Assembly: GCA_036521915.1 (NCBI GenBank)
Contig: DATDGU010000374.1
Location: 1-10,742, forward strand
Reading direction: 5' to 3'
DNA from: PALSA-555 sp036521915
Lineage (GTDB): Bacteria > Actinomycetota > Acidimicrobiia > IMCC26256 > PALSA-555
DNA length: 10,742 nucleotides
The translations under genes were made by a program, and so were the position numbers. Of this stretch, positions 1 through 4,989 are shown one piece after another. The stretch's first letter is position 1, and each line of letters starts with the position of its first letter. The notes under the pieces are model-generated. The model was given only the letters and a program-made list of their open reading frames with translations, was not told the origin of the DNA and did not search any database.

Positions 1-141
1 AGACTGGCGGGACGAATACAACCACTACCGGCCACATCAGTCCCTCGCCTACCTCACGCCGGCAGAGTTCTCCCGGCAGTGGCATGCTGAACACCAACCC
101 AGAACCTCATAGCAAGTGGACCGACGAATGGGGTCCGGTCA
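1..141 (+). mobile_element. 3' end of an IS3-family-type insertion sequence
   Basis: The window opens inside the last part of a transposase gene. About 29 bases after its stop codon the sequence reads GGGGTCCGGTCA, ending at 141 with the terminal CA dinucleotide typical of IS3-type right ends. The short distance between transposase stop and element end also fits that family. The left end lies outside the window, so the terminal inverted repeat and target duplication cannot be checked, and position 141 for the boundary is an inference. No 27-base intergenic hairpin occurs in this stretch, unlike every gap between the chromosomal genes. Confidence 0.6.
2..112 (+). CDS. IS3-type transposase, C-terminal fragment (cut by window edge)
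   Basis: Thirty-six residues remain before the TAG at 110-112. They include W-R-D-E-Y-N-H-Y-R-P-H-Q-S-L, then LTPAEF. This is the end of the DDE integrase core (rve/rve_3) of IS3-family transposases: the N-x-x-R-P-H-x-S-L block follows the catalytic glutamate and is followed by a conserved T/S-P-x-E-F. The 5' part, including the catalytic residues, is off the window, so intactness cannot be judged. The family call is secure at the level of an IS3/IS481-like integrase-core transposase; the exact IS group is not determinable. Its nearest chromosomal neighbour is the flavoprotein gene starting 78 bases after the stop. Confidence 0.8.
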   Translation, partial: DWRDEYNHYRPHQSLAYLTPAEFSRQWHAEHQPRTS

Positions 142-164
142 CTACCAGAAGGAGGCTCCTGGGA

Positions 165-186
165 TATCCTTCCGGGCGAAAGAGGG
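165..186 (+). promoter_or_regulatory. Possible -10 box and ribosome binding site of the monooxygenase gene
   Basis: TATCCT (165-170) fits the actinobacterial TANNNT -10 consensus, and AGAGGG (181-186) lies three bases before the ATG at 190. The resulting leader would be only about 13 bases. The spacing of the purine run to the start is shorter than usual and no -35 is convincing, so this is a weak call. Confidence 0.3.
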
Positions 187-189
187 TGA

Positions 190-1410
190 ATGGCCGACGC
201 GACCGACCTTGTGGTGGTGGGTGGAGGGATCGGCGGCGCCTCCCTCGCGATGGCGCTCGCCCGAGTCGGACTCGGTGTCGTCGTCTTGGAGGCCACGACC
301 GAGTATCAGGACAGGGTCCGCGGCGAGAGCATGCAGGTGTGGGGGGTGAACGAAGCCCGCGAGCTCGGGGTGGAAGCGCCGCTGCTCGAGGCTGGTGCGC
401 ACGTGACGCCCATCTGGAAGCAGTACGCGGAGGGCGTCGGCGAAGTAGCGACCTTCCCGATGGGCGCCATGCTGCCCGACATCCCGGGGTCGCTGAACCT
501 GCGTCACCCCACGGCATGTCAAGCCATCGCTGATGCAGCGGCGAAAGCCGGGGCGAAGGTTGTCCGTGGTGCGCGTGACGTGCGGGTGACGGCGGGTCGA
601 GCGCCCGAGGTGTCGTACGCGACGGAAGACGGGTCGTCTGATCTGCGGGCCTCACTCGTCGTTGGGGCTGACGGGCGAGCCTCGACGGTCCGTAAGCAGA
701 TCGGCGTCCAGCTCCAACGCCAGGAGCCGGTTAGCTACATCGCCGGGCTTCTGGTCGACGGCTTGCGCGACGTGCCCGATCACGACGCGCTCGCAAGCGA
801 AGGCGACCTGTTCTTCTTGCTGTTTCAGCAGGGCGGAGGGCGAGCCCGCGTCTACATCGTTGCCGGCCTGTCCGGACAGCACCGATTCTCAGGTACTCAC
901 GGCACAGAACAGTTCCTCGCTGCGTGCACACAATCCGGATACCCCTGGGGTGAACAGGTCGCCGCCGCCGTGCCCGCAGGGCCATGTGCCACCTATCCCG
1001 GTGACGACACGTGGACCGACAGCCCGTACGTCGACGGCGTCGTCCTGATCGGCGACGCGGCCGGTCACAACGATCCCATCATCGGACAGGGGCTCTCGAT
1101 CGCCCTGCGAGACGCCCGGATCGTGCGGGATCTCGTCAACGATGGAGCCCGTTCAGCGCAGGAGTTCGCGCCCTATGGGACTGAGCGGTCTGGTCGCATG
1201 GAGCGAGTTCGGTTCATTGCAGACGTCCTCGCGGTCACGCAAGCGGAAGACGCTGACAACCGAGCAGCGCGCCGCGCCCTCACCGGCAGGCTGATGGACG
1301 AGATGGACCCGCAGCTCTTCCCGGCGATGGTCAGCGCGTTCACCGGTCCAGAGAACCTGCCAGCCGAACTTATCGACCAACGACTGATCGACCGCATCCG
1401 GGCTGCCTAA
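190..1410 (+). CDS. FAD-dependent monooxygenase (PHBH-fold, FAD_binding_3 type)
   Basis: The 406-residue product has the three fingerprints of single-component group A flavoprotein hydroxylases. The N-terminal GGGIGG (residues 11-16) with E34 binds the FAD ADP moiety. V-G-A-D-G-R (158-163) is the DG motif, for FAD and NAD(P)H. I-G-D-A-A-G-H (287-293) is the GD motif, contacting the FAD ribityl chain. R-G-E-S near residue 45 is also typical. Such enzymes use NAD(P)H and O2 to hydroxylate or epoxidise aromatic or polyketide-like substrates in the cytoplasm; the substrate cannot be read from the sequence. The length is normal and there is no extra C-terminal domain. The ATG at 190 places the Rossmann motif where the family has it; a short-spaced AGAGGG (181-186) precedes it, and a TATCCT box at 165-170 is a possible -10. 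The gene stands alone, about 50 bases after the IS end, followed by a cluster of hairpin repeats. Confidence 0.85.
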   Translation: MADATDLVVVGGGIGGASLAMALARVGLGVVVLEATTEYQDRVRGESMQVWGVNEARELGVEAPLLEAGAHVTPIWKQYAEGVGEVATFPMGAMLPDIPGSLNLRHPTACQAIADAAAKAGAKVVRGARDVRVTAGRAPEVSYATEDGSSDLRASLVVGADGRASTVRKQIGVQLQRQEPVSYIAGLLVDGLRDVPDHDALASEGDLFFLLFQQGGGRARVYIVAGLSGQHRFSGTHGTEQFLAACTQSGYPWGEQVAAAVPAGPCATYPGDDTWTDSPYVDGVVLIGDAAGHNDPIIGQGLSIALRDARIVRDLVNDGARSAQEFAPYGTERSGRMERVRFIADVLAVTQAEDADNRAARRALTGRLMDEMDPQLFPAMVSAFTGPENLPAELIDQRLIDRIRAA

Positions 1411-1415
1411 CACGC

Positions 1416-1442
1416 GACTGGCGGTTTCGAGGATCGGGAGTC
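1416..1442. repeat. Intergenic 27-base hairpin repeat, diverged copy
   Basis: Exactly 27 bases, reading GACTGGCGGTT, loop TCGAG, then GATCGGGAGTC. It differs from the family arms at a few positions and no longer folds perfectly. It begins five bases after the stop codon of the flavoprotein gene and is the first of five copies in this gap. Confidence 0.55.
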
Positions 1443-1463
1443 CCGTCCGCCTCTGGATATGGG

Positions 1464-1494
1464 ATGACTCGCGGTCTCAGCAACCGCGAGTCAT
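1464..1494. repeat. Intergenic hairpin repeat, near-perfect copy
   Basis: ATGACTCGCGGT (1464-1475) and ACCGCGAGTCAT (1483-1494) are perfect reverse complements around a 7-base loop, CTCAGCA. The stem is 12 bp, with no U tract on either strand. It lies 54 bases past the monooxygenase stop codon and is the best-preserved copy in this gap. Confidence 0.92.
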
Positions 1495-1500
1495 GCGCCC

Positions 1501-1568
1501 GAATCGTGGCTCAGTTGTCGAGTCCAAACTCGGCACCGACTCCCGATCTGTCGAACCGCGCGCGGGAG
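1501..1568. repeat. Two decayed hairpin repeats
   Basis: Bases 1501-1524 (GAATCGTGGC ... GTCGAGTC) and 1538-1568 (GACTCCCGAT ... AACCGCG, then GGGAG) align to the family arms with several substitutions. The second has a short insertion in its right arm. They continue the series begun at 1416 and 1464, with starts 37 bases apart. Confidence 0.45.
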
Positions 1569-1570
1569 CA

Positions 1571-1586
1571 CTAGAGGCACCTCTAG
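1571..1586. promoter_or_regulatory. Perfect inverted repeat, possible operator of the SRPBCC gene
   Basis: CTAGAGG (1571-1577) and CCTCTAG (1580-1586) are perfect reverse complements separated by two bases. The sequence is unrelated to the intergenic hairpin family. Its 16-bp size and position, about 60 bases upstream of the predicted -10 box at 1646, suit a dimeric repressor or activator site. No regulator gene is nearby, so its role is inferred. Confidence 0.4.
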
Positions 1587-1595
1587 ATCAAGGTC

Positions 1596-1622
1596 GATTC
1601 ACGGCTCAGGAAACCACGAGTC
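1596..1622. repeat. Intergenic 27-base hairpin repeat, diverged copy
   Basis: GATTCACGGCTC ... AAACCACGAGTC has the full 27-base length and loop style (CTCAGGA) of the family, with substitutions in both arms. It is the fifth and last copy in the gap and ends 24 bases before the predicted -10 box of the next gene. Confidence 0.55.
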
Positions 1623-1645
1623 CTGACTCGCCGGCGGGACGCAGC

Positions 1646-1651
1646 TACCGT
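1646..1651 (+). promoter_or_regulatory. -10 box for a leaderless SRPBCC-gene transcript
   Basis: TACCGT fits TANNNT and ends seven bases before the GTG at 1659. No Shine-Dalgarno sequence lies in between. The spacing would put the transcription start at or next to the start codon. No -35 element is evident. Confidence 0.4.
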
Positions 1652-1658
1652 CCAGCCC

Positions 1659-2204
1659 GTGAGACGACCGTCCGTCGTTGAGGCGTGGGGGTCGTCCGCG
1701 GAAGAGCGGGTGGCGAGCTACCCGTGCGACGCACTCATCGACGAGCCCGACGGTGTGGTCTTTCGGGCGGTCGAGATCGCCGCTCCAGCTGAGCTCGTTT
1801 TCCGGTGGCTGTGTCAGCTCCGGGTCGCGCCGTACAGCTATGACCTGATCGACAACCTCGGCCGGCGAAGCCCCCGGCACATCATCGACGGGCTCGACCA
1901 ACTCAACGTCGGCCAGCGATTCATGGTGATGTTCCGTTTGGCTGCGTTCGAGACAGACCGATCAATCACGCTCGACTCAAGAACGGCTGCGTTCGGTCGC
2001 GTCGCCGGGACCTACCTGGTCGTCCCAATCGGCACTGCTCGGAGCCGTCTCGTCGTCAAGCTGGCGTATGTGGCCCCAGGCGGTCCCTACGGTTGGTGGC
2101 TGAAGCAGGTCCTGCCAGCTGCGGACTTGTTCATGATGCGCAAGCAGCTCCTCACCTTGAAGCGGCTCGTCGAGCACGACGCTCAGCGAGAGCCGACTGC
2201 CTAA
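1659..2204 (+). CDS. SRPBCC-superfamily (Bet v1/START-fold) protein
   Basis: The 181-residue product has the pattern of a helix-grip ligand-binding domain. An early strand carrying D-G-V-V-F-R-A-V-E-I leads into a helix with A-P-A-E-L-V-F-R-W-L-C-Q-L-R. Later come VGQRF and a C-terminal amphipathic helix with two methionines (F-M-M-R-K-Q-L-L). The conserved A-P-Y-S-Y-D and D-N-L-G-R-R-S-P-R segments recall a group of actinobacterial SRPBCC proteins usually annotated only by fold. Members bind hydrophobic ligands or act as cyclases/dehydratases; no catalytic residue can be assigned here. The GTG at 1659 is preferred because a -10-like box ends seven bases upstream and no ribosome binding site is present. 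It stands alone between two groups of hairpin repeats and converges on the DUF7144-type gene. Confidence 0.75.
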   Translation: MRRPSVVEAWGSSAEERVASYPCDALIDEPDGVVFRAVEIAAPAELVFRWLCQLRVAPYSYDLIDNLGRRSPRHIIDGLDQLNVGQRFMVMFRLAAFETDRSITLDSRTAAFGRVAGTYLVVPIGTARSRLVVKLAYVAPGGPYGWWLKQVLPAADLFMMRKQLLTLKRLVEHDAQREPTA

Positions 2205-2211
2205 CTGCCGG

Positions 2212-2240
2212 TGACTCGCGGTCCAGCAGACCGCGAGTCA
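2212..2240. repeat. Intergenic hairpin repeat, perfect copy
   Basis: TGACTCGCGGTC (2212-2223) pairs perfectly with GACCGCGAGTCA (2229-2240) around the loop CAGCA, a 12-bp stem. It begins eight bases after the SRPBCC stop codon, where a transcription terminator would sit, but no U tract follows. Confidence 0.92.
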
Positions 2241-2253
2241 GTCAGCGACTACC

Positions 2254-2282
2254 CGACTCGCGAGTTCGAAGTACGCGAGTCG
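2254..2282. repeat. Intergenic hairpin repeat, shortened-arm copy
   Basis: CGACTCGCG (2254-2262) pairs with CGCGAGTCG (2274-2282) across 11 bases that contain TTCGAA. The outer arms match the family exactly while the inner GGT/ACC part is replaced. It forms a pair with the copy 13 bases upstream. Confidence 0.75.
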
Positions 2283-2394
2283 CCCGATTGAACTCGCCGG
2301 GGTCTGTGTCCGACCAGGCAGGGGACATCGCCCGGCTCGTAAGCCACGTCTGGTTTGTGACTGTGGATCGGACTGAGTACCTGACTGCGCTGAG

Positions 2395-2420
2395 GAGCCC
2401 GAGCCGGCAGGCCCGGGCTC
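2395..2420. terminator. Strong GC hairpin between convergent genes (possible bidirectional terminator)
   Basis: GAGCCCG (2395-2401) pairs with CGGGCTC (2414-2420). Inside it, after one A-C mismatch, GCC pairs with GGC around a GGCA loop. It is unrelated to the repeated hairpin family. It sits in the convergent gap, 48 bases beyond the stop codon of the leftward DUF7144-type gene and 190 bases after the rightward SRPBCC gene. Neither side has a U run, so termination activity is inferred from position and stem strength. Confidence 0.45.
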
Positions 2421-2468
2421 CATTCGCGCAGCGGCCGAAAACGAGTATCCGCCGGAGCTAGCTGACGC

Positions 2469-2873
2469 TTAGCTCGGAATTTCCAGCCCGTAGCCGGCGA
2501 GGCCGTGGATCACGAGGCCGCAGAGCACGATCGAGATCAGCGCGTCTGGCCAGTACGGCGTGAAGAGCCAGAAGAACGCCATGAAGGCGCCGAGCATCGC
2601 GGCCACGATGCCGGTGTAGACGGCCCACTGTGCCCGCGCGAAGACGGCCAAGCCGGCTATCGCAACTAGTGCACCAACGATGACGTAGATCCATCCCCAG
2701 GTGTTGAGGTTGTTGCCGCTGAAGAGCAGCGTGCTCTTCACGTTGGCCTGGATGGTGCTGTTGGCATGCAAAGCGAACAGCCCGTTCAGGAAGATGCTCG
2801 CACCAGCGAGGAACAGCAAGATCCCCGATATGACGATCCAGCCGGTACCCCGATGCTGTGGTTCCGTACTCAT
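2469..2873 (-). CDS. DUF7144-type four-helix membrane protein
   Basis: The product has 134 residues and four predicted membrane helices: about 11-34 (GW-x-V-I-S-G-I-L-L-F-L-A-G then NGLFAL), 58-77 (T-W-G-W-I-Y-V-I-V-G-A-L), 84-106 and 110-128. The G-W start, the N-G-L-x-A-L segment and the W-G-W at the second helix are what I recall of the DUF7144 family of small actinobacterial inner-membrane proteins, whose function is unknown. The ATG at 2873 is strongly supported by GGAGG (2878-2882) four bases upstream. That ribosome binding site is partly buried in a small hairpin. The gene converges on the SRPBCC gene and diverges from the acidic-protein gene. The length is normal with no sign of damage. 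Confidence 0.75.
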   Translation of the reverse strand: MSTEPQHRGTGWIVISGILLFLAGASIFLNGLFALHANSTIQANVKSTLLFSGNNLNTWGWIYVIVGALVAIAGLAVFARAQWAVYTGIVAAMLGAFMAFFWLFTPYWPDALISIVLCGLVIHGLAGYGLEIPS

Positions 2874-2889
2874 ACAACCTCCAAGGTTG
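2874..2889 (-). promoter_or_regulatory. Ribosome binding site inside a small hairpin
   Basis: Read on the - strand, CAACCT (2889-2884), loop TGG, AGGTTG (2880-2875) form a perfect 6-bp stem. It takes in the last three bases of the Shine-Dalgarno GGAGG (2882-2878). TTGT separates this from the ATG at 2873. The hairpin could tune translation; the stem is short and its effect is uncertain. Confidence 0.5.
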
Positions 2890-2917
2890 CAGTCTGGTTG
2901 CTAGTCGACACTGGGCT

Positions 2918-2950
2918 TTCGAGGCGGTTGATACCAACCCGCGAGTCGAA
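2918..2950. repeat. Hairpin repeat, diverged copy
   Basis: TTCGAGGCGGTT ... AACCCGCGAGTCGAA keeps most of both family arms plus an extra TTCGA/TCGAA outer pairing. The right arm (CGCGAGTC) is intact apart from one inserted C; the left has lost part of GACTC. Confidence 0.5.
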
Positions 2951-2961
2951 TCATCGTGTCC

Positions 2962-2989
2962 GAATCGACGGTAGCCCCCAGAACGAGTC
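2962..2989. repeat. Hairpin repeat, decayed copy
   Basis: GAATCGACGGTA ... AGAACGAGTC aligns to the family arms with substitutions on the left and a three-base loss on the right. It starts 44 bases after the start of the previous copy. Confidence 0.4.
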
Positions 2990-3128
2990 GCGGCGCGGTT
3001 CTCGCAATGTCCGGGCCTGGGACGGCGTGTGACAATCTTCCCGCTCATGCTTGACGGGTCGTCACCTCGTCGCACGTTGCGTCGCGCTCTGATGAGCGAA
3101 CGGAGAGGCGCCGACGTCTCAAGATGCG

Positions 3129-3151
3129 AGGCGCTATTTCGGAGCGCCTTT
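3129..3151 (+). terminator. Hairpin with short T run upstream of the acidic-protein gene
   Basis: AGGCGCT (3129-3135) pairs perfectly with AGCGCCT (3143-3149) around ATTTCGG, and TT follows. This looks like a weak intrinsic terminator pointing into the gene that starts at 3195. An upstream GAGAGGCGCC (near 3103-3112) could compete for the GCGCCT arm, which would allow attenuation. No ligand-binding fold or leader peptide is recognised, so this is a structural observation only. Confidence 0.4.
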
Positions 3152-3183
3152 GGCCTGCTGGCTAGTCTGCCTGCAAGGGCCTT

Positions 3184-3188
3184 AGGAG
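3184..3188 (+). promoter_or_regulatory. Shine-Dalgarno that fixes the start at 3195
   Basis: AGGAG (3184-3188) lies six bases before the ATG at 3195. An in-frame ATG at 3189 directly abuts this sequence and cannot be used with it, so the downstream start is preferred. Confidence 0.75.
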
Positions 3189-3194
3189 ATGCTG

Positions 3195-3605
3195 ATGGAT
3201 ATCGAAGAGTTCTATGACGAGAACCCGACCCGCCGCACCTCCGAGGAGCTTGAGTTCGGTCGCGACTGGTCGGACAATAGCGGTAACCGCTACGAAGTCA
3301 GCTGGGTTCAAGACACGGGCGAGCTCTACGTTATGGGCGCACCGGTGGAGCCGATCTTCAGCGACGGGATCGGTGATGATTTCGTGCAGGCGATGCACAC
3401 CGAGGACGTCGTGGTCACGGTCCTTGCGACCATCCCGGAACGCGCGGTCATAGACGAGGCCCTTGCCGGTTGGTCCAAGGTGATGGGCGAAACCAACAGC
3501 ATTGATTGGGTCCGCGACCGTGTTGCGCATCGAGTCAGATCAGAAGGCTCTGAGATCTCGCTGGCACCGGAAGACGCGCCTGAGGAGGTTTCCGGCTCCG
3601 AATAG
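3195..3605 (+). CDS. Acidic protein of unknown function
   Basis: The product has 136 residues, is soluble, and carries many Asp and Glu residues, especially in the tail (E-D-A-P-E-E-V-S-G-S-E). The first half contains E-E-L-E-F-G-R-D-W-S-D and then Y-E-V-S-W-V-x-D-T-G-E-L-Y-V-M. That arrangement, a charged W-x-D turn followed by a beta strand ending in T-G-E-L-Y, recurs in short uncharacterised actinobacterial proteins I have seen annotated only as hypothetical. A central V-V-V-T-V-L-A-T-I-P strand and a W-S-K-V-M helix suggest a small alpha/beta fold. No catalytic motif, signal peptide or membrane helix is visible. The ATG at 3195 is chosen from its ribosome binding site. The gene diverges from the DUF7144-type gene and converges on the DUF1345-like one, with three hairpin repeats after its stop. 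Confidence 0.7.
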   Translation: MDIEEFYDENPTRRTSEELEFGRDWSDNSGNRYEVSWVQDTGELYVMGAPVEPIFSDGIGDDFVQAMHTEDVVVTVLATIPERAVIDEALAGWSKVMGETNSIDWVRDRVAHRVRSEGSEISLAPEDAPEEVSGSE

Positions 3606-3676
3606 TGGTTGGGGTCCGAGCAGGGGTGTGGCCGCGGCCTCTGCTATTTGATTCGCTCGGAGAGCTCACCGAACCC

Positions 3677-3703
3677 GACTCGCGGTTTATGGAACCGCGA
3701 GTC
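3677..3703. repeat. Intergenic hairpin repeat, perfect copy (T-A variant)
   Basis: GACTCGCGGTT (3677-3687) and AACCGCGAGTC (3693-3703) are perfect reverse complements around TATGG. The pair next to the loop is T-A here but C-G in the copies at 2212 and 6095, a compensated change. It lies 71 bases past the acidic-protein stop codon, between convergent genes. Confidence 0.92.
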
Positions 3704-3722
3704 ACTGGATGCCGAGAACCAT

Positions 3723-3750
3723 GACCCCGCGCCTTCGAAGACCGCGAGTC
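3723..3750. repeat. Hairpin repeat with one intact arm
   Basis: The right arm GACCGCGAGTC is intact at its end (ACCGCGAGTC, 3741-3750) and the centre contains TTCGAA. The left arm reads GACCCCGCGCC, with a substitution and a shift. It is the second of three copies in this gap. Confidence 0.6.
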
Positions 3751-3791
3751 CAGCGTCTTCGGGTCGACGCGTGGCCGATCCCCGACCTCTG

Positions 3792-3817
3792 CCACTCGGT
3801 CTTCCAGACCCGCGATC
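3792..3817. repeat. Hairpin repeat, decayed copy
   Basis: CCACTCGGTC, loop TTCCA, GACCCGCGATC resembles the family with two bases lost from the left arm and changes in the right. The inner GGTC/GACC pairing is kept. It ends 27 bases before the stop codon of the leftward DUF1345-like gene. Confidence 0.5.
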
Positions 3818-3843
3818 GCGCGGCGAGCACCGCAGGAAGGGCT

Positions 3844-4521
3844 TCATTTCAGTACGTTGACCGCGCGGGCAATGACAAGGCCGAGGACGAGGAGGGATGT
3901 TATTGATTGAACGCCCATCGCCATCTTCGCCCATCGGGCGATCGGCATGACGTCGGTCGGGCTGAAGGCGAGCGCGTTAGTCATTCCAAGATAGAGATAG
4001 TCGATGTACTCGGGATGCCAGCCGGGCGGGCGAATCTGTGGACTGAGGTCTGGGGGAAACGCAAGATCCGGATATTGGCGCTCCTTGTGAGCACGTTCGC
4101 CGGGCCCACCGAGGTCGAGCTCCCAATAGAGGAAAGAGAAAGTGATGATGAGCCCGAGCCACACCAGCCCGCCAGCGCGAAGTAGTGATGAAGCGGATTG
4201 ACTGATCTTTGTCGAGCCGCTGATGAGATCGGCAGTGAGGTTCACCGTCGCCCACGCCGATCCCACCACCAGCACCAAGACGAGCCCCAGGCGGATCCTG
4301 TGGACGCTGAGCGATCGGCGATCGATCCGGCCGGGATCGGTTACCACCAACGCGACGAGGAAGCATCCGAGCGTCGCGGGCAGGAGCCAGGTAGCCCCAG
4401 GTAGCAACTGGTCGGGCATGAAGAAGAACAAGCAGATCGCGACAACCAGCACGATCACGACCGGCGCCCGAGGCTCCCCTCGAACATCGCCGGACGCGGC
4501 GGGCAAGTTCTCACCAGGCAC
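3844..4521 (-). CDS. DUF1345-like integral membrane protein
   Basis: From the GTG at 4521 the product has 225 residues. Four helices come first: about 19-36, 44-60, 76-98 and 110-132, the last ending in F-L-Y-W-E-L-D. A hydrophilic loop of about 30 residues leads to Y-I-D-Y-L-Y-L-G-M-T-N-A and S-P-T-D-V-M-P, and a final helix ends in A-R-A-V-N-V-L. The Y-x-D-Y-L-Y, G-M-T and S-x-T-D-V blocks followed by a last helix with A-x-x-x-N match the layout of DUF1345 membrane proteins, function unknown; the match is partial. Reading continues open to 4911, but that extension is low-complexity and unlikely to be coding. The start at 4521 is preferred because TACTGT lies six bases before it; GTG at 4527 is an alternative. 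No ribosome binding site is seen. Confidence 0.7.
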   Translation of the reverse strand: MPGENLPAASGDVRGEPRAPVVIVLVVAICLFFFMPDQLLPGATWLLPATLGCFLVALVVTDPGRIDRRSLSVHRIRLGLVLVLVVGSAWATVNLTADLISGSTKISQSASSLLRAGGLVWLGLIITFSFLYWELDLGGPGERAHKERQYPDLAFPPDLSPQIRPPGWHPEYIDYLYLGMTNALAFSPTDVMPIARWAKMAMGVQSITSLLVLGLVIARAVNVLK

Positions 4522-4527
4522 GGCCAC

Positions 4528-4533
4528 ACAGTA
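4528..4533 (-). promoter_or_regulatory. -10 box for a leaderless DUF1345-like transcript
   Basis: On the - strand TACTGT fits TANNNT and is followed by exactly six bases (GTGGCC) and then the GTG at 4521-4519. That spacing puts the transcription start on the first base of the start codon. No Shine-Dalgarno sequence precedes the start. Confidence 0.4.
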
Positions 4534-4657
4534 GGAGGACCAGCTAGATCGGTAATCGCTCCTCTGCACCGTTCGTAATCGCGCGCTCGAGTGCGGCGCT
4601 GAAGGCCGAGGTCGCTGGTGACCCCAAAATGCGTCCCAGGTCTTCGAAACCGCCGAG

Positions 4658-4684
4658 GCGTCGCGGTTCTCCAGACCGTGAGTC
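4658..4684. repeat. Intergenic hairpin repeat, diverged copy
   Basis: GCGTCGCGGT ... ACCGTGAGTC spans 27 bases with two changes in the left arm and one in the right. TTCGAA nearby at 4643-4648 recalls the loop sequence of other copies. Confidence 0.6.
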
Positions 4685-4979
4685 GCTGAACTTGACGAGC
4701 GAGTCAGCCCGGGAAAGCCGCTTGGTCCGGCACTCCAGTGACCTCGTTCCCCTGCGTGCTGTCTCCCCCCGGCACGAGAAGCATCACCACGGCAGCGCCG
4801 ACAAGGCTGAAGCGGAGCCGGCAGCGCAAGCAAGGAGTCGAGCGCACCGGGCTCACCGTTGGGATGTCTGGGTTTAAATATCGGCCCAAGGCCGGAAGCC
4901 TCGCCGTGCAAGTCCCGCCAACCACTGCCCGCTGCCGAATCCTCGATACCGGGTCAGCATCACGGGCGGCGACGCCATT

Positions 4980-4985
4980 AGGAGG
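4980..4985 (+). promoter_or_regulatory. Strong Shine-Dalgarno that fixes the start at 4990
   Basis: AGGAGG lies four bases (GTGC) before the ATG at 4990. The same frame is open back to an ATG at 4738, but that upstream part is non-hydrophobic and compositionally odd, so the site supports the shorter protein. Confidence 0.8.
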
Positions 4986-4989
4986 GTGC

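Larger units (their letters stand above)
2890..3194. other. Divergent intergenic region, about 300 bases, no gene seen
   Basis: This gap separates the leftward DUF7144-type gene from the rightward acidic-protein gene. It holds two decayed hairpin repeats (2918-2950, 2962-2989). An imperfect nested inverted repeat follows: GTGAC at 3029 with GTCAC ending at 3065, and CCCG with CGGG inside. A 7-bp hairpin followed by Ts lies at 3129-3151. Both promoters must lie here, but I could not pick a convincing -35/-10 pair on either strand. The open frames crossing it have no coding character. Confidence 0.6.
4534..4989. other. Divergent intergenic region, about 455 bases
   Basis: The gap lies between the leftward DUF1345-like gene and the rightward six-helix gene. 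It carries one diverged hairpin repeat (4658-4684), an isolated AT-rich spot TTTAAATA (4873-4880) and the ribosome binding site at 4980-4985. On the - strand, 4704-4856 could encode 50 residues from a GTG, with a basic N terminus and a hydrophobic stretch (SLVGAAVVMLLVPGG). It has no ribosome binding site or recognisable relative, so I do not call it a gene. The longer frames are arginine-, serine- and proline-rich shadows. Confidence 0.5.

Noticed and set aside
1416..1622. Direct repeats at partly regular spacing that suggest a CRISPR array
   Set aside because: The repeats are long perfect palindromes, the intervals vary (48, 37, 37 and 58 bases between starts), the copies are strongly diverged, no cas gene is present, and the same element occurs singly in every other gap.
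2093..2461. 122-residue frame on the + strand overlapping the SRPBCC gene end
   Set aside because: It is a shadow of the SRPBCC frame that then runs through hairpin repeats; composition is Arg/Ser-rich with no domain or start signal.
3029..3065. TTGACG at 3051 as a -35 for the acidic-protein gene
   Set aside because: No acceptable -10 lies 16-18 bases downstream.
3189..3191. ATG at 3189 as the start of the acidic protein
   Set aside because: It abuts the Shine-Dalgarno AGGAG at 3184-3188; the ATG at 3195 has correct spacing.
4873..4880. TTTAAATA as a promoter -10
   Set aside because: The only -35-like sequence, TTGGGA at 4859, is about ten bases away, too close on the + strand, and nothing suitable is seen on the other strand.
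4522..4911. N-terminal extension of the DUF1345-like protein to 355 residues
   Set aside because: The added 130 residues are low-complexity Ser/Arg/Pro sequence, cross a hairpin repeat, and lie outside the membrane domain.
4738..4989. Start of the six-helix protein at 4738
   Set aside because: AGGAGG at 4980-4985 is ideally placed for the ATG at 4990, and the upstream 84 codons look non-coding.
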